A stretch of DNA of 64,000 nt from Neoehrlichia mikurensis (lineage in GTDB: Bacteria; Pseudomonadota; Alphaproteobacteria; Rickettsiales; Anaplasmataceae), in contig NZ_CP066557.1 in the NCBI RefSeq assembly GCF_019186785.1, forward strand, positions 1,005,334-1,069,333, read 5' to 3'. The translations under genes and the position numbers were made by a program. This document shows, piece after piece, positions 50,373 through 60,801 of the stretch. Under the pieces are notes generated by a model that was not told the origin of the DNA, did no database searches, and worked only from the letters and a program-made list of their open reading frames with translations. Each line of letters starts with the position of its first letter. Within the stretch, counting starts at the first letter, position 1.

Positions 50373-50414
50373 ACTGTATAAGATTAGTAGCAAACTGTAT
50401 AAGATTAGTAGCAA
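50373..50414. repeat. 21-bp tandem repeat, two copies
   Basis: Positions 50373-50393 and 50394-50414 are identical 21-bp units in tandem. Variable short tandem repeats in gaps are a known trait of E. ruminantium, so the copy number may vary between strains. Confidence 0.9.
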
Positions 50415-50479
50415 AATATGTTATTTCCTATTATTTAAATTAAAAGATGTAATGTTGTTTTATAGATTATCAGAATAGA

Positions 50480-51037
50480 TCATATACTGTGAGTATTATC
50501 ATGACTATGTTGTACTACTGGAGAATGCGAAGGGGATATATGATTATCATGTTCTATTGGACTATGCTGCATTTCTTGTATTCCATGTGATGCTTCCATA
50601 ATATCTTTATCAGCATGTGGGTATTCATTAAAATGATGAGGATCGTAAAGTTCAGGATTATCATGTGGGTTTAAATATTGCTCATTATAGTCACTTGCGT
50701 CACCACCAGATTCATCAGCAGCATTGTTATTGCGTATGTGATCAAATAATGCTTTTAATCCAAATAAGTTTTTATCTGATGTACTCATTATTTTTAATGA
50801 TATTTCTAGTCCTGCAAATGAGGAATATACGGAACATGCTTGTATTAAATTTGCAGTAAGACTATCAGTAGGATTGCCTTTTAAGGATTGTTCGATATGA
50901 TGTAATATCATTCCAGAAATTGATGCAAAAATAGTTGCATCATCACCTTCTGCATGATCGCCTGACTGCTGCTCATGATAATGAAGAGCAGATTGCATTG
51001 CGGCAATGTTTATTCCTTTTGATTCTTCACTAGACAT
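50480..51037 (-). CDS. His-rich hypothetical protein
   Basis: A 185-residue soluble protein without signal peptide or membrane helix. Residues 1 to about 105 look helical (MQSALHYHEQQSGDHAEGDD; ANLIQACSVYSSFAGLEISL). The tail from about 120 is acidic and disordered, with 12 histidines in about 65 residues, mostly as His-Asp, His-Ser or His-His. It could bind metal, or be an Ehrlichia-type secreted protein, since acidic disordered tails are common there. Neither is shown by the sequence. No family recognised. Confidence 0.75.
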   Translation of the reverse strand: MSSEESKGINIAAMQSALHYHEQQSGDHAEGDDATIFASISGMILHHIEQSLKGNPTDSLTANLIQACSVYSSFAGLEISLKIMSTSDKNLFGLKALFDHIRNNNAADESGGDASDYNEQYLNPHDNPELYDPHHFNEYPHADKDIMEASHGIQEMQHSPIEHDNHISPSHSPVVQHSHDNTHSI

Positions 51038-51130
51038 AATCTTTATGTGAATAATAATTATTATTATAATAATTTATTATACATATAATATTAACAGAAT
51101 ATGAAAATTTTTTAAAAATGTAAATCATAA

Positions 51131-51847
51131 TTACAATTGGTTGATTAATTCATTCCTGTATATTGATAAAGTTGTATTATTAATAGAAAGGTTTTTTTGT
51201 AAAAAATATCCTAAAATTTTTAAACTTAATTTAAATTCTTCAGTAGAACATTGATATGTATCATTGTTATTGTATATATCTTGTAAAATTTTAGGTAATG
51301 GAAATAGCTTTTTTTTATATTGTAGTCCTATTTCTTGTGATATAGCTTTACCTGTTTTAGGAGATATAAATTTTAAATTATAATTTGAATTATTAACTGC
51401 ACACTTTGATAAATCTAATGCAAATCCTAAGTGTGATAATATATTTAATTCTAATTTTAAATATTTATTATACCAATTAGTGTTGTTTTTTATGGCCTGA
51501 ATTAAATTAATTAGAGATTGATATATCACTGGTTGTACTTCATTTTCTGGTAAAATTTTACCTATTATTGATGTAATTGATGCAATACACATTAATTTTA
51601 TTTTATCATGAAAATAGTGTAATGTTGATGTAATTAATTCACATTTAAAATATCCTAAATTACTTATTGATTTTGCAGCCCATATGACATTAATATAATC
51701 ACCAATTTGTAAAATAGGTACTTTTCTAATGGTATTCCTTGTTAAGCCTTTTGATAGACCATGTTGTTTGGTTAATAAAGAAATTATTAAATGTTGGTCA
51801 CCATATTTACATATTCCAACTATTATTCCTTTATCTTGCCATCTCAT
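51131..51847 (-). CDS. recO: DNA repair protein RecO
   Basis: Mediator that loads RecA on SSB-coated gaps with RecR. The 238-residue protein has an N-terminal OB fold (MRWQDKGIIVGICKYGDQHL; KHGLSKGLTRN) and a helical C-terminal domain including LELNILSHLGFALDLSKCAV. Zinc cysteines are largely missing, as in many alphaproteobacterial RecO proteins. It lies 40 bp from the secreted protein gene on the same strand. Confidence 0.9.
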   Translation of the reverse strand: MRWQDKGIIVGICKYGDQHLIISLLTKQHGLSKGLTRNTIRKVPILQIGDYINVIWAAKSISNLGYFKCELITSTLHYFHDKIKLMCIASITSIIGKILPENEVQPVIYQSLINLIQAIKNNTNWYNKYLKLELNILSHLGFALDLSKCAVNNSNYNLKFISPKTGKAISQEIGLQYKKKLFPLPKILQDIYNNNDTYQCSTEEFKLSLKILGYFLQKNLSINNTTLSIYRNELINQL

Positions 51848-51887
51848 ATTTTAATGCTTGTATAAATAATATATTTTTTTAATTATA

Positions 51888-52313
51888 TCATTTTTTTTGT
51901 GTACCTATGTAATAATGTTTTGGGATACCTAATTTTTTTAATTCATTTTTATGAGCATTGTGGAGTTTTTTTGTATTACTGCAATATTGAATAAATCCAA
52001 CATTTGAATCTGGTGTAGGAATTTTTTTTGCATATACTAAATACTCGTTACCTATATTGAAATTTATATTGCATTTTTGACTATATGTAGAAAAGATAAT
52101 GATGTTGTTTGTATTTACATTTTGCCATGCATCATATACTAAAAACTTTGCTATATATTCTACAGGCGTAATATATATAATATCCTCTACTCTACCACTA
52201 AAAATAATATCATCTTTATTTTTAGTAGTAACGCTATGATTACAGTTACAAATACTTGCGAATGAATTTTGTGCAAATATTAATAACAGTGTTAATAATA
52301 TAACCTTCTTCAT
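51888..52313 (-). CDS. Secreted netrin/TIMP-like domain protein
   Basis: A 141-residue protein with a signal peptide (about 1-19, MKKVILLTLLLIFAQNSFA) and a mature start of Ser-Ile-Cys-Asn-Cys (Cys22, Cys24), followed by DIIFSGRVEDI, a WQNV segment, a CNINFNIGNEYLVYAKK block (Cys81) and QYCSNTKKLHNA (Cys111). The order CxC, F-x-G-x-V, G-x-x-YLVYA, C, with a conserved tail, fits the netrin-like (NTR/TIMP) fold. Two disulfides are likely. In animals this fold inhibits metalloproteases through the N-terminal Cys; the role here is unknown. Confidence 0.72.
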   Translation of the reverse strand: MKKVILLTLLLIFAQNSFASICNCNHSVTTKNKDDIIFSGRVEDIIYITPVEYIAKFLVYDAWQNVNTNNIIIFSTYSQKCNINFNIGNEYLVYAKKIPTPDSNVGFIQYCSNTKKLHNAHKNELKKLGIPKHYYIGTQKK

Positions 52314-52385
52314 TTTTTATGCTTTCTATGTTAGTAATAAATTTATATAATTAGGTATACATCAAATTAAATTAAAACTACATTA

Positions 52386-54116
52386 ATGAACTTATTTAAT
52401 TACATTAAAAACCTGATATTACAAAAAATTTATCATTTATCGGAAAAGAAATTAATAAAATTTGATGATAGTTTAATTAGCAAGTTGATAATAGGACCTC
52501 CTATAAATAACAAGCATGGTGATATATATACTAATGCTGCGTTAATTATTGGTAAATTTGAAAAAAAGAATCCACTAGAAATATCTAAAATATTAATTGA
52601 AGAGTTTTATTTAATAGAAGAAATATCAACTATAGAAGTAGTAGCACCTGGCTTTATTAACTTTAAATTGAAAGTTGAATTTTGGTACAAAGTATTATTT
52701 AGCATTAATATACTAAAAAATGAATATGGTAAAGTCAATTTAGGAAATAATGAAAAAATTAATATTGAATTTGTGTCTGCAAATCCTACTGGGCCGTTAC
52801 ATATAGGACATGCTCGTGGTGCAATTTTTGGTGATGTTTTATCAAATTTATTAGAATGGGTAGGATATAAAGTTACTAGAGAATATTATATTAATGATGC
52901 AGGTAATCAAATAACTATATTAGCTCAGTCTGTGTATATGAGATATAAAGAAATTTTAGGAGAAAATATTATTATAGAAGAGGGATTATATCCAGGTGAA
53001 TATTTAAAAGATGTAGCGCAGGAATTATTTTGCTTATATCAAGATAGCTTATTAAATATGAGCAATATTGAAAAGATGGACATAATTCAAAACTATACTT
53101 TAGATTATATTATGAATCTTATTAAAGATGATATGCATTCCTTAGGAATTTATCATAATATTTTTACGTCAGAAAAACAGTTACATAATAGTTTTACTAT
53201 TGATAAGTGTATAGCAGTATTGCAAGAAAAAGGATTAATATATTATGGTGTTCCTGAAAAACCAAAAAGTAAAGAATATTCTGATTGGTCTCCAAGAAGA
53301 CAAATGTTATTTCAATCAACAAAATTTGGAGATGATGTTGATAGAGCTCTAACAAAAGAAGATGGAAGTTGGACGTATTTTGCTGGTGATATAGCGTATC
53401 ATTTTGATAAGATATCCCGTGGATTTTGCCGCATGATATTAGAATTAGGATCTGATCATGCAGGGTATGTTACAAGATTAAAATCTGCAGTCAAAGCTTT
53501 AAGTGATGATAAAGCTATACTAGATGTAAAGTTGCATAATATAGTTAACTTTCTTGAGAATGGAGAACCAGTTAAAATGTCAAAAAGGAAAGGCGAATTT
53601 TTAACTGTTAAAGATGTAGTAAAAAAAGTAGGCAAAGATATTACAAGATTTATTATGCTGACGCGAAGAAATGATATGGTATTAGATTTTGATTTTGCAA
53701 AGGTAATAGAAAAATCAAGGGAAAATCCTATATTTTATGTACAATATGCTTATGCAAGAGTGTGTTCATTGATGCGTCATTGTTCTGATTTATTAACACT
53801 AAATGATGTTGATTTTACTATTCTTTCGTCTGATGAAGAATTGTTGTTAATTAAACTACTTGCAAAATGGCCAGAAATTGTGGAGTTATCTGCAAAAACT
53901 TTTGAGCCGCACCGTATTGCTTTTTATTTAATAGAAGTTGCAGAAGCATTTCATGTACTTTGGGGTTATGGTAATAATAACGCTAATATGAGATTTATTA
54001 TTGATGATGATATTAATATTACTTCTGTAAGAATGTATTTAGCTAAAGCCGTATCTTATGTTATAGCTTCAGGATTAGCAATATTTTCTATTTCTCCATT
54101 AGAGGAAATGTCATAA
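52386..54116 (+). CDS. argS: Arginyl-tRNA synthetase
   Basis: Class I synthetase charging tRNA-Arg. The 576-residue protein has an N-terminal tRNA-binding domain, the HIGH motif in [19 protein letters not shown]-type residues in [12 protein letters not shown], and the C-terminal anticodon-binding DALR domain ([15 protein letters not shown]). No obvious ribosome site. It is divergent from the secreted protein gene and converges on rsmA. Confidence 0.96.
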   Translation: MNLFNYIKNLILQKIYHLSEKKLIKFDDSLISKLIIGPPINNKHGDIYTNAALIIGKFEKKNPLEISKILIEEFYLIEEISTIEVVAPGFINFKLKVEFWYKVLFSINILKNEYGKVNLGNNEKINIEFVSANPTGPLHIGHARGAIFGDVLSNLLEWVGYKVTREYYINDAGNQITILAQSVYMRYKEILGENIIIEEGLYPGEYLKDVAQELFCLYQDSLLNMSNIEKMDIIQNYTLDYIMNLIKDDMHSLGIYHNIFTSEKQLHNSFTIDKCIAVLQEKGLIYYGVPEKPKSKEYSDWSPRRQMLFQSTKFGDDVDRALTKEDGSWTYFAGDIAYHFDKISRGFCRMILELGSDHAGYVTRLKSAVKALSDDKAILDVKLHNIVNFLENGEPVKMSKRKGEFLTVKDVVKKVGKDITRFIMLTRRNDMVLDFDFAKVIEKSRENPIFYVQYAYARVCSLMRHCSDLLTLNDVDFTILSSDEELLLIKLLAKWPEIVELSAKTFEPHRIAFYLIEVAEAFHVLWGYGNNNANMRFIIDDDINITSVRMYLAKAVSYVIASGLAIFSISPLEEMS

Positions 54117-54210
54117 ATTGTAATTATAGTTTTAAAATTCTTCAAATATATTGGAGTAATAAATATGGTTGATAAAAACAAAGTATATATGAAAGTAGTA
54201 TTGATTTCAT

Positions 54211-55005
54211 TTATATGAAATATGCAATTTTACAAAATTGCTCTATGGACATGTTGTCTGGACGTAAATCTCCATTGATATTAGCTAATTTTAGAATTGT
54301 TTCCACGTTATTAGTAATATGTTTTAAGCTTGTATGGATCATCTTGCGTCTATAGTTAAATGTAGCATTTACTACTTTAGTAACTTTATGATAATCAACT
54401 TTAAATTTAGGGGTTTTGAATGGTATTATATGAAGAATTGAAGAATGTACTTTTGGTGATGGATAAAATGCGTCAGGCATTAGATCTTCCATTTTCTCAA
54501 CTTTACATAATAGCTGTACTAATATTGATAAAGTGCCATAAGATTTACTATTAGGTTGTGCTAATATACGATCTGCAACTTCTTTTTGAAACATTAATGT
54601 TAAGCTATCGAAATGGTTTATATCATTTAATAATTTTAGTAGTAAAGTAGTAGATATATTATATGGTAAATTTGCTATAATTTTAATTGGTGGATTGGCT
54701 AGTGTTTTATAGTTTATGTTAAGAGCATCAGCAATTTTAAACTCATATTTACCATGATAATCCTTTGCTAATTTAGTATATATATCGGTAAAACGATGAT
54801 CTTTTTCTATAGAAATAAGTTTTTTTGGATTATTCTTTAATATAGATTTTGTTAAAATTCCCAATCCTGGACCAATTTCAATAATGGAATCACTTGTAAT
54901 ATTTTGTGAATATGATACGATTTTATCAGTAATTTCATCTGAAATAATAAAATTTTGGCCAAGTGACTTATTTGCTTTTATTTTGTAAAATTGTTTGTTT
55001 TGCAT
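54211..55005 (-). CDS. rsmA: 16S rRNA dimethyladenosine transferase RsmA
   Basis: KsgA-type enzyme that dimethylates two adjacent adenosines in the 3' end of 16S rRNA. The 264-residue protein has the SAM motif EIGPGLGILT (43-52), preceded by KSLGQNFI, and the catalytic motif NLPYNIS. It ends with the small helical domain typical of the family. Confidence 0.95.
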   Translation of the reverse strand: MQNKQFYKIKANKSLGQNFIISDEITDKIVSYSQNITSDSIIEIGPGLGILTKSILKNNPKKLISIEKDHRFTDIYTKLAKDYHGKYEFKIADALNINYKTLANPPIKIIANLPYNISTTLLLKLLNDINHFDSLTLMFQKEVADRILAQPNSKSYGTLSILVQLLCKVEKMEDLMPDAFYPSPKVHSSILHIIPFKTPKFKVDYHKVTKVVNATFNYRRKMIHTSLKHITNNVETILKLANINGDLRPDNMSIEQFCKIAYFI

Positions 55006-55171
55006 AAAATATTGCTAAATATTATATTTTATGCTTAGTATAATAAAAGCAATTTGCAATAATAATCAATAAAAGTATTTACTTAATTAAATAATTAAAA
55101 GTTGACTTTTATATTATGATATATTACATGTTAGTTAACATCTAGGGTTATATGTTTATTTTATTCAGTGA

Positions 55172-55245
55172 GCCGACTTAGCTCAATTTGGTAGAGCAAT
55201 TGACTTGTAATCAGTAGGTTGTCAGTTCGATTCTGACAGTCGGCA
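55172..55245 (+). tRNA. tRNA-Thr (anticodon UGU)
   Basis: Complete cloverleaf: acceptor GCCGACT/AGTCGGC, anticodon loop CTTGTAA giving UGU, and an intact T-arm. CCA is not encoded. A TTGACT at 55102-55107 may be its -35 box, but the -10 is unclear. tpiA begins 26 bp later. Confidence 0.95.
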
Positions 55246-55270
55246 CGTGCAATTTTGAGTGTTATTAATA

Positions 55271-55990
55271 ATGTCATTTATTGTTATTGCTAATTGGAAG
55301 ATGAATGGATTTCCGTTGGCATTTATGGAATTTTGTAAAAGCTTAAATTCCTTTTTAATAGCTGATTATTTGAATAAGAAAGATTTAACAATAGTTTTAT
55401 GTCCTCCATTTATTTCTATGTCTGGCTTTATTGAATTTAGTTCTATGGTGAAGCTTGGAGCACAAAATTGTTATTATAAAGAAAGTGGGCAGTATACAGG
55501 TGAGATTAGTGCAAGTATGTTAAAAAAATGTAATTGCAAATATGTTATTGTAGGACATTCTGAAAGACGTCAGCTTTTTTATGAATCTGATAATGAAGTT
55601 AAACTTAAAGCTCAAAGTGTAATAGATGCAGGGTTAATTCCTATTGTTTGTATAGGAGAAACTTTAGCTGACAGAAATAATGGTATAACTCGTGATGTAC
55701 TGTTAAGTCAATGTGAAAAATGCTTGCCTAATAATGGTGAGTTTATAATAGCTTATGAGCCAATATGGGCTATAGGTAATAGTACTTTGCCATCTATTGA
55801 GTTAATAAATAAATCTTTTGATATTATTAAATCATATATTAACTCTTGTAAGTTAATATATGGTGGGTCTGTTAATTATCATAATATACACGATATACAA
55901 AAAATTCAGAGATTAGATGGTGTTATAGTTGGTAATGCAAGCTTGAATGTAGATAGTTTTTATAAAATAATATGTAATATTGATTGTTAA
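55271..55990 (+). CDS. tpiA: Triosephosphate isomerase
   Basis: Interconverts dihydroxyacetone phosphate and glyceraldehyde 3-phosphate. It has 239 residues from ATG 55271; GTG 55259 is in frame but would add four residues not found in the family. Active-site residues are Asn8 and Lys10 (IANWKMN), His in [10 protein letters not shown], and Glu in [10 protein letters not shown]; the phosphate loop is YGGSVNYHN. Its last bases run into the upstream region of the TAXI gene, with 10 bp between them. Confidence 0.95.
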   Translation: MSFIVIANWKMNGFPLAFMEFCKSLNSFLIADYLNKKDLTIVLCPPFISMSGFIEFSSMVKLGAQNCYYKESGQYTGEISASMLKKCNCKYVIVGHSERRQLFYESDNEVKLKAQSVIDAGLIPIVCIGETLADRNNGITRDVLLSQCEKCLPNNGEFIIAYEPIWAIGNSTLPSIELINKSFDIIKSYINSCKLIYGGSVNYHNIHDIQKIQRLDGVIVGNASLNVDSFYKIICNIDC

Positions 55991-56000
55991 GGATATCTTT

Positions 56001-56966
56001 ATGAAAAAATTTATTATAATATTTACTATTTTTTTATTTTTTAATGCTAATGCTGCAGATTTAAAAAAAGAATTTGTTTCAATTGGAACTGGATCCATGA
56101 CAGGTGTATACTATCCTGTTGGTAGTAATATTTGTAAGTTTGCATCATATAATAATAAAAAATCTTTAACAAAGATAATTTGTTCAATTTCTTCAACTAC
56201 TGGTAGTATTTATAACTTAAACTCTATGCGTATGGGTAATATGGATATTGGTATTGCACAATCAGATTTAGAATATTATGCATACAATGGGTTAAATATT
56301 TATAATAAAATGCTTCCTATGTATAATTTAAGGTTATTGGCGTCTTTACATAAAGAATATTTTACTTTGATAACTCGTAGAGATTTAGGTATACGTTCAT
56401 TTGATGATATAAAAGGGAAAAGGGTGAATATTGGTGCCCCTGGTAGTGGAGTTAAGGTTATGATGTTAAAGTTGTTTAAAGAAAAAGGGTGGTCAAATAA
56501 AGATTTTGCTGTAATTTCAGAATTAAAAGCATCAGAACAAATACAAGCATTATGTGATGGAAAGGTTGATGTAGTTGCAGATTTAGTTGGACATCCTAAT
56601 GCTGCGATGCAAGAAGCAGTTGTCACTTGTGATGCTGTTTTTATTCATTTAAATGATGAGATAATATCTGCGCTTCGTGCTAAGTATCCTTATTATCAAA
56701 AAAGTATTATATCTGGTGAAATATATAAAAATAATCAACAAGATGTTAAAACACTAGCAGTTAAAGCTTCTTTATTGGCAACAACAAATTTGAGTAATGA
56801 TATAGCATATTCAATTGTAAAGTATATAGCTTTACATTTATCTGATTTTCACAGAATAAGTGGAGCATTAAAAAATTTAACAGCTAGTGATTTATCGCAA
56901 GAAAGTACTGCACCTATGCATGAAGGTGCAAGACAATATTATAAGGAAATAGGTATTATTAAGTAG
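56001..56966 (+). CDS. TAXI-family TRAP periplasmic receptor
   Basis: Solute-binding protein of the TAXI subfamily of TRAP transporters. The start ATG 56001 has AAGGA upstream. A signal peptide (about 1-18, ending NANA) precedes a mature 300-residue receptor with [29 protein letters not shown] and [14 protein letters not shown]. The membrane TRAP components are not in this window. Related proteins have been named immunogenic proteins in Brucella. The ligand is unknown. Confidence 0.88.
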   Translation: MKKFIIIFTIFLFFNANAADLKKEFVSIGTGSMTGVYYPVGSNICKFASYNNKKSLTKIICSISSTTGSIYNLNSMRMGNMDIGIAQSDLEYYAYNGLNIYNKMLPMYNLRLLASLHKEYFTLITRRDLGIRSFDDIKGKRVNIGAPGSGVKVMMLKLFKEKGWSNKDFAVISELKASEQIQALCDGKVDVVADLVGHPNAAMQEAVVTCDAVFIHLNDEIISALRAKYPYYQKSIISGEIYKNNQQDVKTLAVKASLLATTNLSNDIAYSIVKYIALHLSDFHRISGALKNLTASDLSQESTAPMHEGARQYYKEIGIIK

Positions 56967-56973
56967 CTTGACG

Positions 56974-58008
56974 ATGCATTTTTTACATAAATCAGAAGCG
57001 ATAGTACTAGGGATAGAATCAAGTTGTGATGAAAGTGCTGTTGCAGTTGTAAGTAGTCATGGAAAAGTGTTATCACATAAAATAATATCTCAAAAAGAAC
57101 ATCAGGATTATGGAGGTGTAGTTCCTGAAATTGCATCACGTGCTCATCTAAAATTTTTAAGTAATTTAATTTATCAAGCTGTATCTAATGTAGTAAATTT
57201 TGAAGATATTGATGCTATTGCTGTCACTTCAGGTCCTGGGTTGATTGGTGGATTGATAGTGGGAGTTATGATGGCAAAAGCAATTGCAAGTGTAATGCAA
57301 AAGCCTATTATTGCTATTAATCACTTAGAAGCACATGCTTTAGTTATTAGGATGTTTCATAAAATTAGTTTTCCTTTTTTATTATTAATAATTTCAGGAG
57401 GTCATTGTCAATTTTTAATAGCTTATAATGTGGGAAAATATAAGAAATTAGGCTCTTCTATTGATGATTCATTGGGGGAGGCATTTGATAAGATAGCTAA
57501 GATGTTAAATTTAGGATATCCAGGAGGATTATTGATTGAAGAAAAATCTATTAATGGTAATGATAGGTTTTTTTTACCTAGAGCATTATTACATCGTGCA
57601 GGATGTGATTTTTCATTTTCTGGTATTAAGACAGCTGTCAAGAATATTATAAATAAGGAAAAGATCATTGATAATCAAATGGTATGTGATATATCAGCAT
57701 CTTTTCAAAAGTGTGTTAGTGATATTTTAGTTAATCGTATTTGTAATGCCATTAAAATGACTCGTGTTATTGATTCAAATATAAAACAAATGGTAGTTAC
57801 TGGGGGTGTAGCTGCAAATAATTTTTTACGTAATAATATTTTGGTATGTGCAAAAGATTATAAATTTGAAGTGTTATTTCCTCCTAAAAATTTATGTACA
57901 GATAATGCGGTTATGGTAGGATGGGCTGGTGTTGAAAATTTATTTAATGGAAATGTAAGTGACTTGAGTTTTACACCAAAATCTCAATGGAGATTAGAAG
58001 ATATGTAA
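56974..58008 (+). CDS. tsaD: tRNA threonylcarbamoyladenosine synthase TsaD
   Basis: Catalytic subunit that adds threonylcarbamoyl to A37 of ANN-decoding tRNAs. It has 344 residues from ATG 56974; TTG 56968 is an alternative. Features are VLGIESSCDESAVAVV, metal-binding histidines in NHLEAHAL, SGGHCQFL, and GGVAANNFLR with the C-terminal DNAVMVGWAG. The start follows the TAXI gene closely, suggesting co-transcription. Confidence 0.95.
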   Translation: MHFLHKSEAIVLGIESSCDESAVAVVSSHGKVLSHKIISQKEHQDYGGVVPEIASRAHLKFLSNLIYQAVSNVVNFEDIDAIAVTSGPGLIGGLIVGVMMAKAIASVMQKPIIAINHLEAHALVIRMFHKISFPFLLLIISGGHCQFLIAYNVGKYKKLGSSIDDSLGEAFDKIAKMLNLGYPGGLLIEEKSINGNDRFFLPRALLHRAGCDFSFSGIKTAVKNIINKEKIIDNQMVCDISASFQKCVSDILVNRICNAIKMTRVIDSNIKQMVVTGGVAANNFLRNNILVCAKDYKFEVLFPPKNLCTDNAVMVGWAGVENLFNGNVSDLSFTPKSQWRLEDM

Positions 58009-58063
58009 ATATATATTTATAATTTTGTATGTTATTTGGGAATTCAATATTTATTTTTAAAAT

Positions 58064-58744
58064 ATGATATTTAAATTTTTTTTTATTTATGTAGTACTTT
58101 TATTAAGTGGATGTTACCTTAATCCCTATCATAAGTTTTATTTTGCTGGTAAGTCTCAAATTGGGCATTATAAGATAGGTAATAGTTATATGATTGATGG
58201 GATTTCTTATAAGCCACAATATTATGATTATTACGAAGAAGTAGGTATTGCTTCTTGGTATGGCGCTGAATCTCATAATAAAACTACTGCAAATGGTGAT
58301 AAGTTTAATAGATTTTTATTAACTGCAGCACATAAAACTTTGCCATTACCTAGTTTTGTAGAGGTTACTAATTTAGAAAATGGGAAAAAGGTTATTGTAA
58401 AAGTTAACGATCGAGGACCATTTGTCAGTAATAGAATTATTGACCTTTCGGAAAAAGCTGCTATAGTATTGGGTTTTCGTGATAAAGGTATAGCTAAAGT
58501 TAAAATTACTTATTTAAAAAAAATGTCACAAGAATTAGTTCACAATGTTCCATCTTATAGAAAATATTATGAAAAAATTATAGAAAATTATAGAAAAAAT
58601 AAATCTAATACTAATGCTGGATATCTTTCTAAAATTAAAGACGTAAATTATGCTAAGTATATAATTTCAAAATTGAGAAGTCAAGGACTACGTAATGTTA
58701 GATTACTTTTTAAAAATGATACATATTATGTATATGTGAATTAA
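58064..58744 (+). CDS. rlpA: RlpA-like lipoprotein
   Basis: Rare lipoprotein A family, 226 residues. The lipobox LLSGC gives Cys17 as the lipid anchor. A double-psi beta-barrel domain (about 65-155: VGIASWYGAESHNKTTANGD, KVNDRGPF, RIIDLSEKAA) is followed by a SPOR-like C-terminus (about 186-226). Family members cut denuded glycan strands at the septum, so this fits with murB as a sign of residual peptidoglycan metabolism. Confidence 0.9.
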   Translation: MIFKFFFIYVVLLLSGCYLNPYHKFYFAGKSQIGHYKIGNSYMIDGISYKPQYYDYYEEVGIASWYGAESHNKTTANGDKFNRFLLTAAHKTLPLPSFVEVTNLENGKKVIVKVNDRGPFVSNRIIDLSEKAAIVLGFRDKGIAKVKITYLKKMSQELVHNVPSYRKYYEKIIENYRKNKSNTNAGYLSKIKDVNYAKYIISKLRSQGLRNVRLLFKNDTYYVYVN

Positions 58745-59058
58745 TAGTTATTAGATTTTTTAATAAATTTTATTAAAATAGTGTTTCTTAATTTTTTATA
58801 ATACTTAGGAAAAGTAATATCCTTTTTAATTATTTTATTATAAATTGAATCTATGTTAAAAAACAATATAATATACATTGCTAGTAATATTATTTATGTT
58901 AAGAGAATATATTTCTATGAAAATAATCAAAATTATGTGTTTTTAATAGTTATTATCTTAGCATAATCTACAAAGTTAAATTTTTTATAAAATTTTATAG
59001 AAAATTACATTTGTATTTGCAATGATTATTATCATATGTTATTAAATTATACTGTCAT
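58745..59058. other. Gap with a small ATG frame
   Basis: A 37-codon ATG frame at 58853-58966 encodes a hydrophobic, asparagine-rich peptide (YVKRIYFYENNQNYVFLIV). No ribosome site. It could be a relic or chance. The rest is AT-rich. Confidence 0.25.
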
Positions 59059-59132
59059 GGCTAGATAGCTCAGTTGGTCAGAGTCGAAGAATCATAATCT
59101 TTTGGTCGTGGGTTCGAATCCCTCTCTAGCCA
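59059..59132 (+). tRNA. tRNA-Met (elongator, anticodon CAU)
   Basis: Cloverleaf with acceptor GGCTAGA/TCTAGCC and anticodon loop ATCATAA giving CAU. A paired first base and general likeness to alphaproteobacterial elongator tRNAs argue for Met. A lysidine-modified tRNA-Ile reading AUA has the same CAU and cannot be excluded. The anticodon stem is weak, with one G-C and one G-U pair. CCA is not encoded. Confidence 0.82.
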
Positions 59133-59155
59133 CTTTTTTAAATTAATAATGAAGT

Positions 59156-60037
59156 TTAATACAAAATAGAAATATTAGGTTGTGGTTGTCGAATAGCTTG
59201 TTGGATTATAAGCTGTTGTTGTTTTTTTTGTGTTGCTATATTCTTTTCTGTAACATAAGTCATTGAAACTATAGCTATACTGGCAATTATGCAGATTATT
59301 CTAATAATTGGACCGAAAGGAAAAATATTAGAGCTATTATTTGTAGGACTTGGTAATTTAAATAAGTAAAAATGTTCAGTTTGTTCCAATACGTTGATTA
59401 CTTTACCAACAATTCCCATTATACTTACAATAAACATTGCTATACGTAATTGCAATAGCATTTTAAATTGGTTGTTTTGTGTATTATTTAAGCGGTTATT
59501 TTGTACTTGAGAATAAGAATCATAAATTAATAAAGGTAAAATAATTGTTACTTTTGTTAATAAGCATATTAAATCTACAGTCCCTTTTAAATGTATTGCT
59601 ACAGCATTATCATTTACTATTTTAAAATTATTATTTATTATTTGAACGATAGCTAATATTTGTATTGCTATTGCTGTAGTAGTAACTATTACATCCATAG
59701 TATATGCTACTTTTTTCGATTTAATTGATTTACTATTTTTTTTTGATTCATTATCAGCAAGTTTATTATATAAAAACAGCTGAATATATGAATGTAGTGC
59801 AATTACAGCACGTGCACACAATACAGTACAAACATTTAATAATAGCAAAGATTTTATATTAGGAAATAAGCTTATTGTAGAACATTGTACTAGTATTGTT
59901 AAAAGAAAAGATATAGCATATATGAGATAAGAAATTAAGGAAAAAGCAAACAAGAGATCATAATACTTAATACTAGAGAATCGTGAATGTAAAGCTATAT
60001 TCAATCTTTGAAGCATATAAAGCATGATTTTATACAT
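59156..60037 (-). CDS. Unknown polytopic membrane protein
   Basis: A 293-residue protein with about six predicted membrane helices (roughly 30-50, 57-75, 112-132, 150-168, 195-215, 240-262) separated by short polar loops rich in asparagine, lysine and glutamine, and a polar tail (KKQQQLIIQQAIRQPQPN). There is no family signature that I recognise. It lies 32 bp after fabG on the same strand, so the two may be co-transcribed. Probably lineage-specific. Confidence 0.75.
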   Translation of the reverse strand: MYKIMLYMLQRLNIALHSRFSSIKYYDLLFAFSLISYLIYAISFLLTILVQCSTISLFPNIKSLLLLNVCTVLCARAVIALHSYIQLFLYNKLADNESKKNSKSIKSKKVAYTMDVIVTTTAIAIQILAIVQIINNNFKIVNDNAVAIHLKGTVDLICLLTKVTIILPLLIYDSYSQVQNNRLNNTQNNQFKMLLQLRIAMFIVSIMGIVGKVINVLEQTEHFYLFKLPSPTNNSSNIFPFGPIIRIICIIASIAIVSMTYVTEKNIATQKKQQQLIIQQAIRQPQPNISILY

Positions 60038-60069
60038 TAATAAAGCAAATTTATTAGTTATTTATATCA

Positions 60070-60801
60070 TTAAGTCATGCCTCCATTAACATGAATTGTT
60101 TGACCTGTAATATATTGACTTGCATCACTTGCCAGAAATAATGCTACTGAAGCTACTTCTTTAGGAGTACCCATCCTTTTCATTGGAATTTTTTCAAGAA
60201 TATAGTTTTTTTGCTTTTCTGATAATACTTTTGTCATAGGTGTATCAATAAAACCTGGTGCAATACAATTGACAGTAATATTACGACCTGCAAGTTCTAA
60301 TGCTATAGACTTACTCATTCCGATAATTCCTGCTTTAGAAGCAGCATAATTTACTTGACCAACATTACCAGTTATTCCAACAACTGATGAAATATTAATA
60401 ATTCTACCACTATTTTTTTTTAGCATTGCCTTGCATGCATTGCGATTTAACTTAAATGTTGTGGTTAGATTAAAATTAATTACTTTATTCCAATCCTCAT
60501 TAGACATACGTATAGTTAATTTATCTAATGCAATACCCGCATTGCATACAACACCATCTAATCCATCCATTACACATAAAGCATTATCAACTAAGTTTTC
60601 AATTTCTTCATTAACTGATAAATCACATGCTATGATGTGTGTTTTATTTTTGCATTCTTTAGCTAAGTCTTGTAAAATACCTACTTTTGTTCCCGATAGG
60701 CAAATTTCTGCACCTGAATCAGAAAATAATGTTGCAATAGCTTTTCCAATTCCACCGGAAGCTCCAGTAATTAAAAATTTTTTTCCTAATAAATTAAACA
60801 T
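60070..60801 (-). CDS. fabG: 3-oxoacyl-ACP reductase FabG
   Basis: NADPH-dependent short-chain dehydrogenase of fatty acid synthesis. The 243-residue protein has the nucleotide loop [11 protein letters not shown] (12-22), NAG in the segment VCNAGIALD, the catalytic Ser in [11 protein letters not shown], and Tyr/Lys in NYAASKAG. The C-terminal IHVNGGMT is the family end. No other fab gene is adjacent. The 227-bp spacer to putA is divergent. Confidence 0.96.
   Translation of the reverse strand: MFNLLGKKFLITGASGGIGKAIATLFSDSGAEICLSGTKVGILQDLAKECKNKTHIIACDLSVNEEIENLVDNALCVMDGLDGVVCNAGIALDKLTIRMSNEDWNKVINFNLTTTFKLNRNACKAMLKKNSGRIINISSVVGITGNVGQVNYAASKAGIIGMSKSIALELAGRNITVNCIAPGFIDTPMTKVLSEKQKNYILEKIPMKRMGTPKEVASVALFLASDASQYITGQTIHVNGGMT

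Noticed and set aside
59059-59132. tRNA-Ile (lysidine) as first choice
   Set aside because: The body resembles alphaproteobacterial elongator tRNA-Met more, though the CAU anticodon alone cannot decide.
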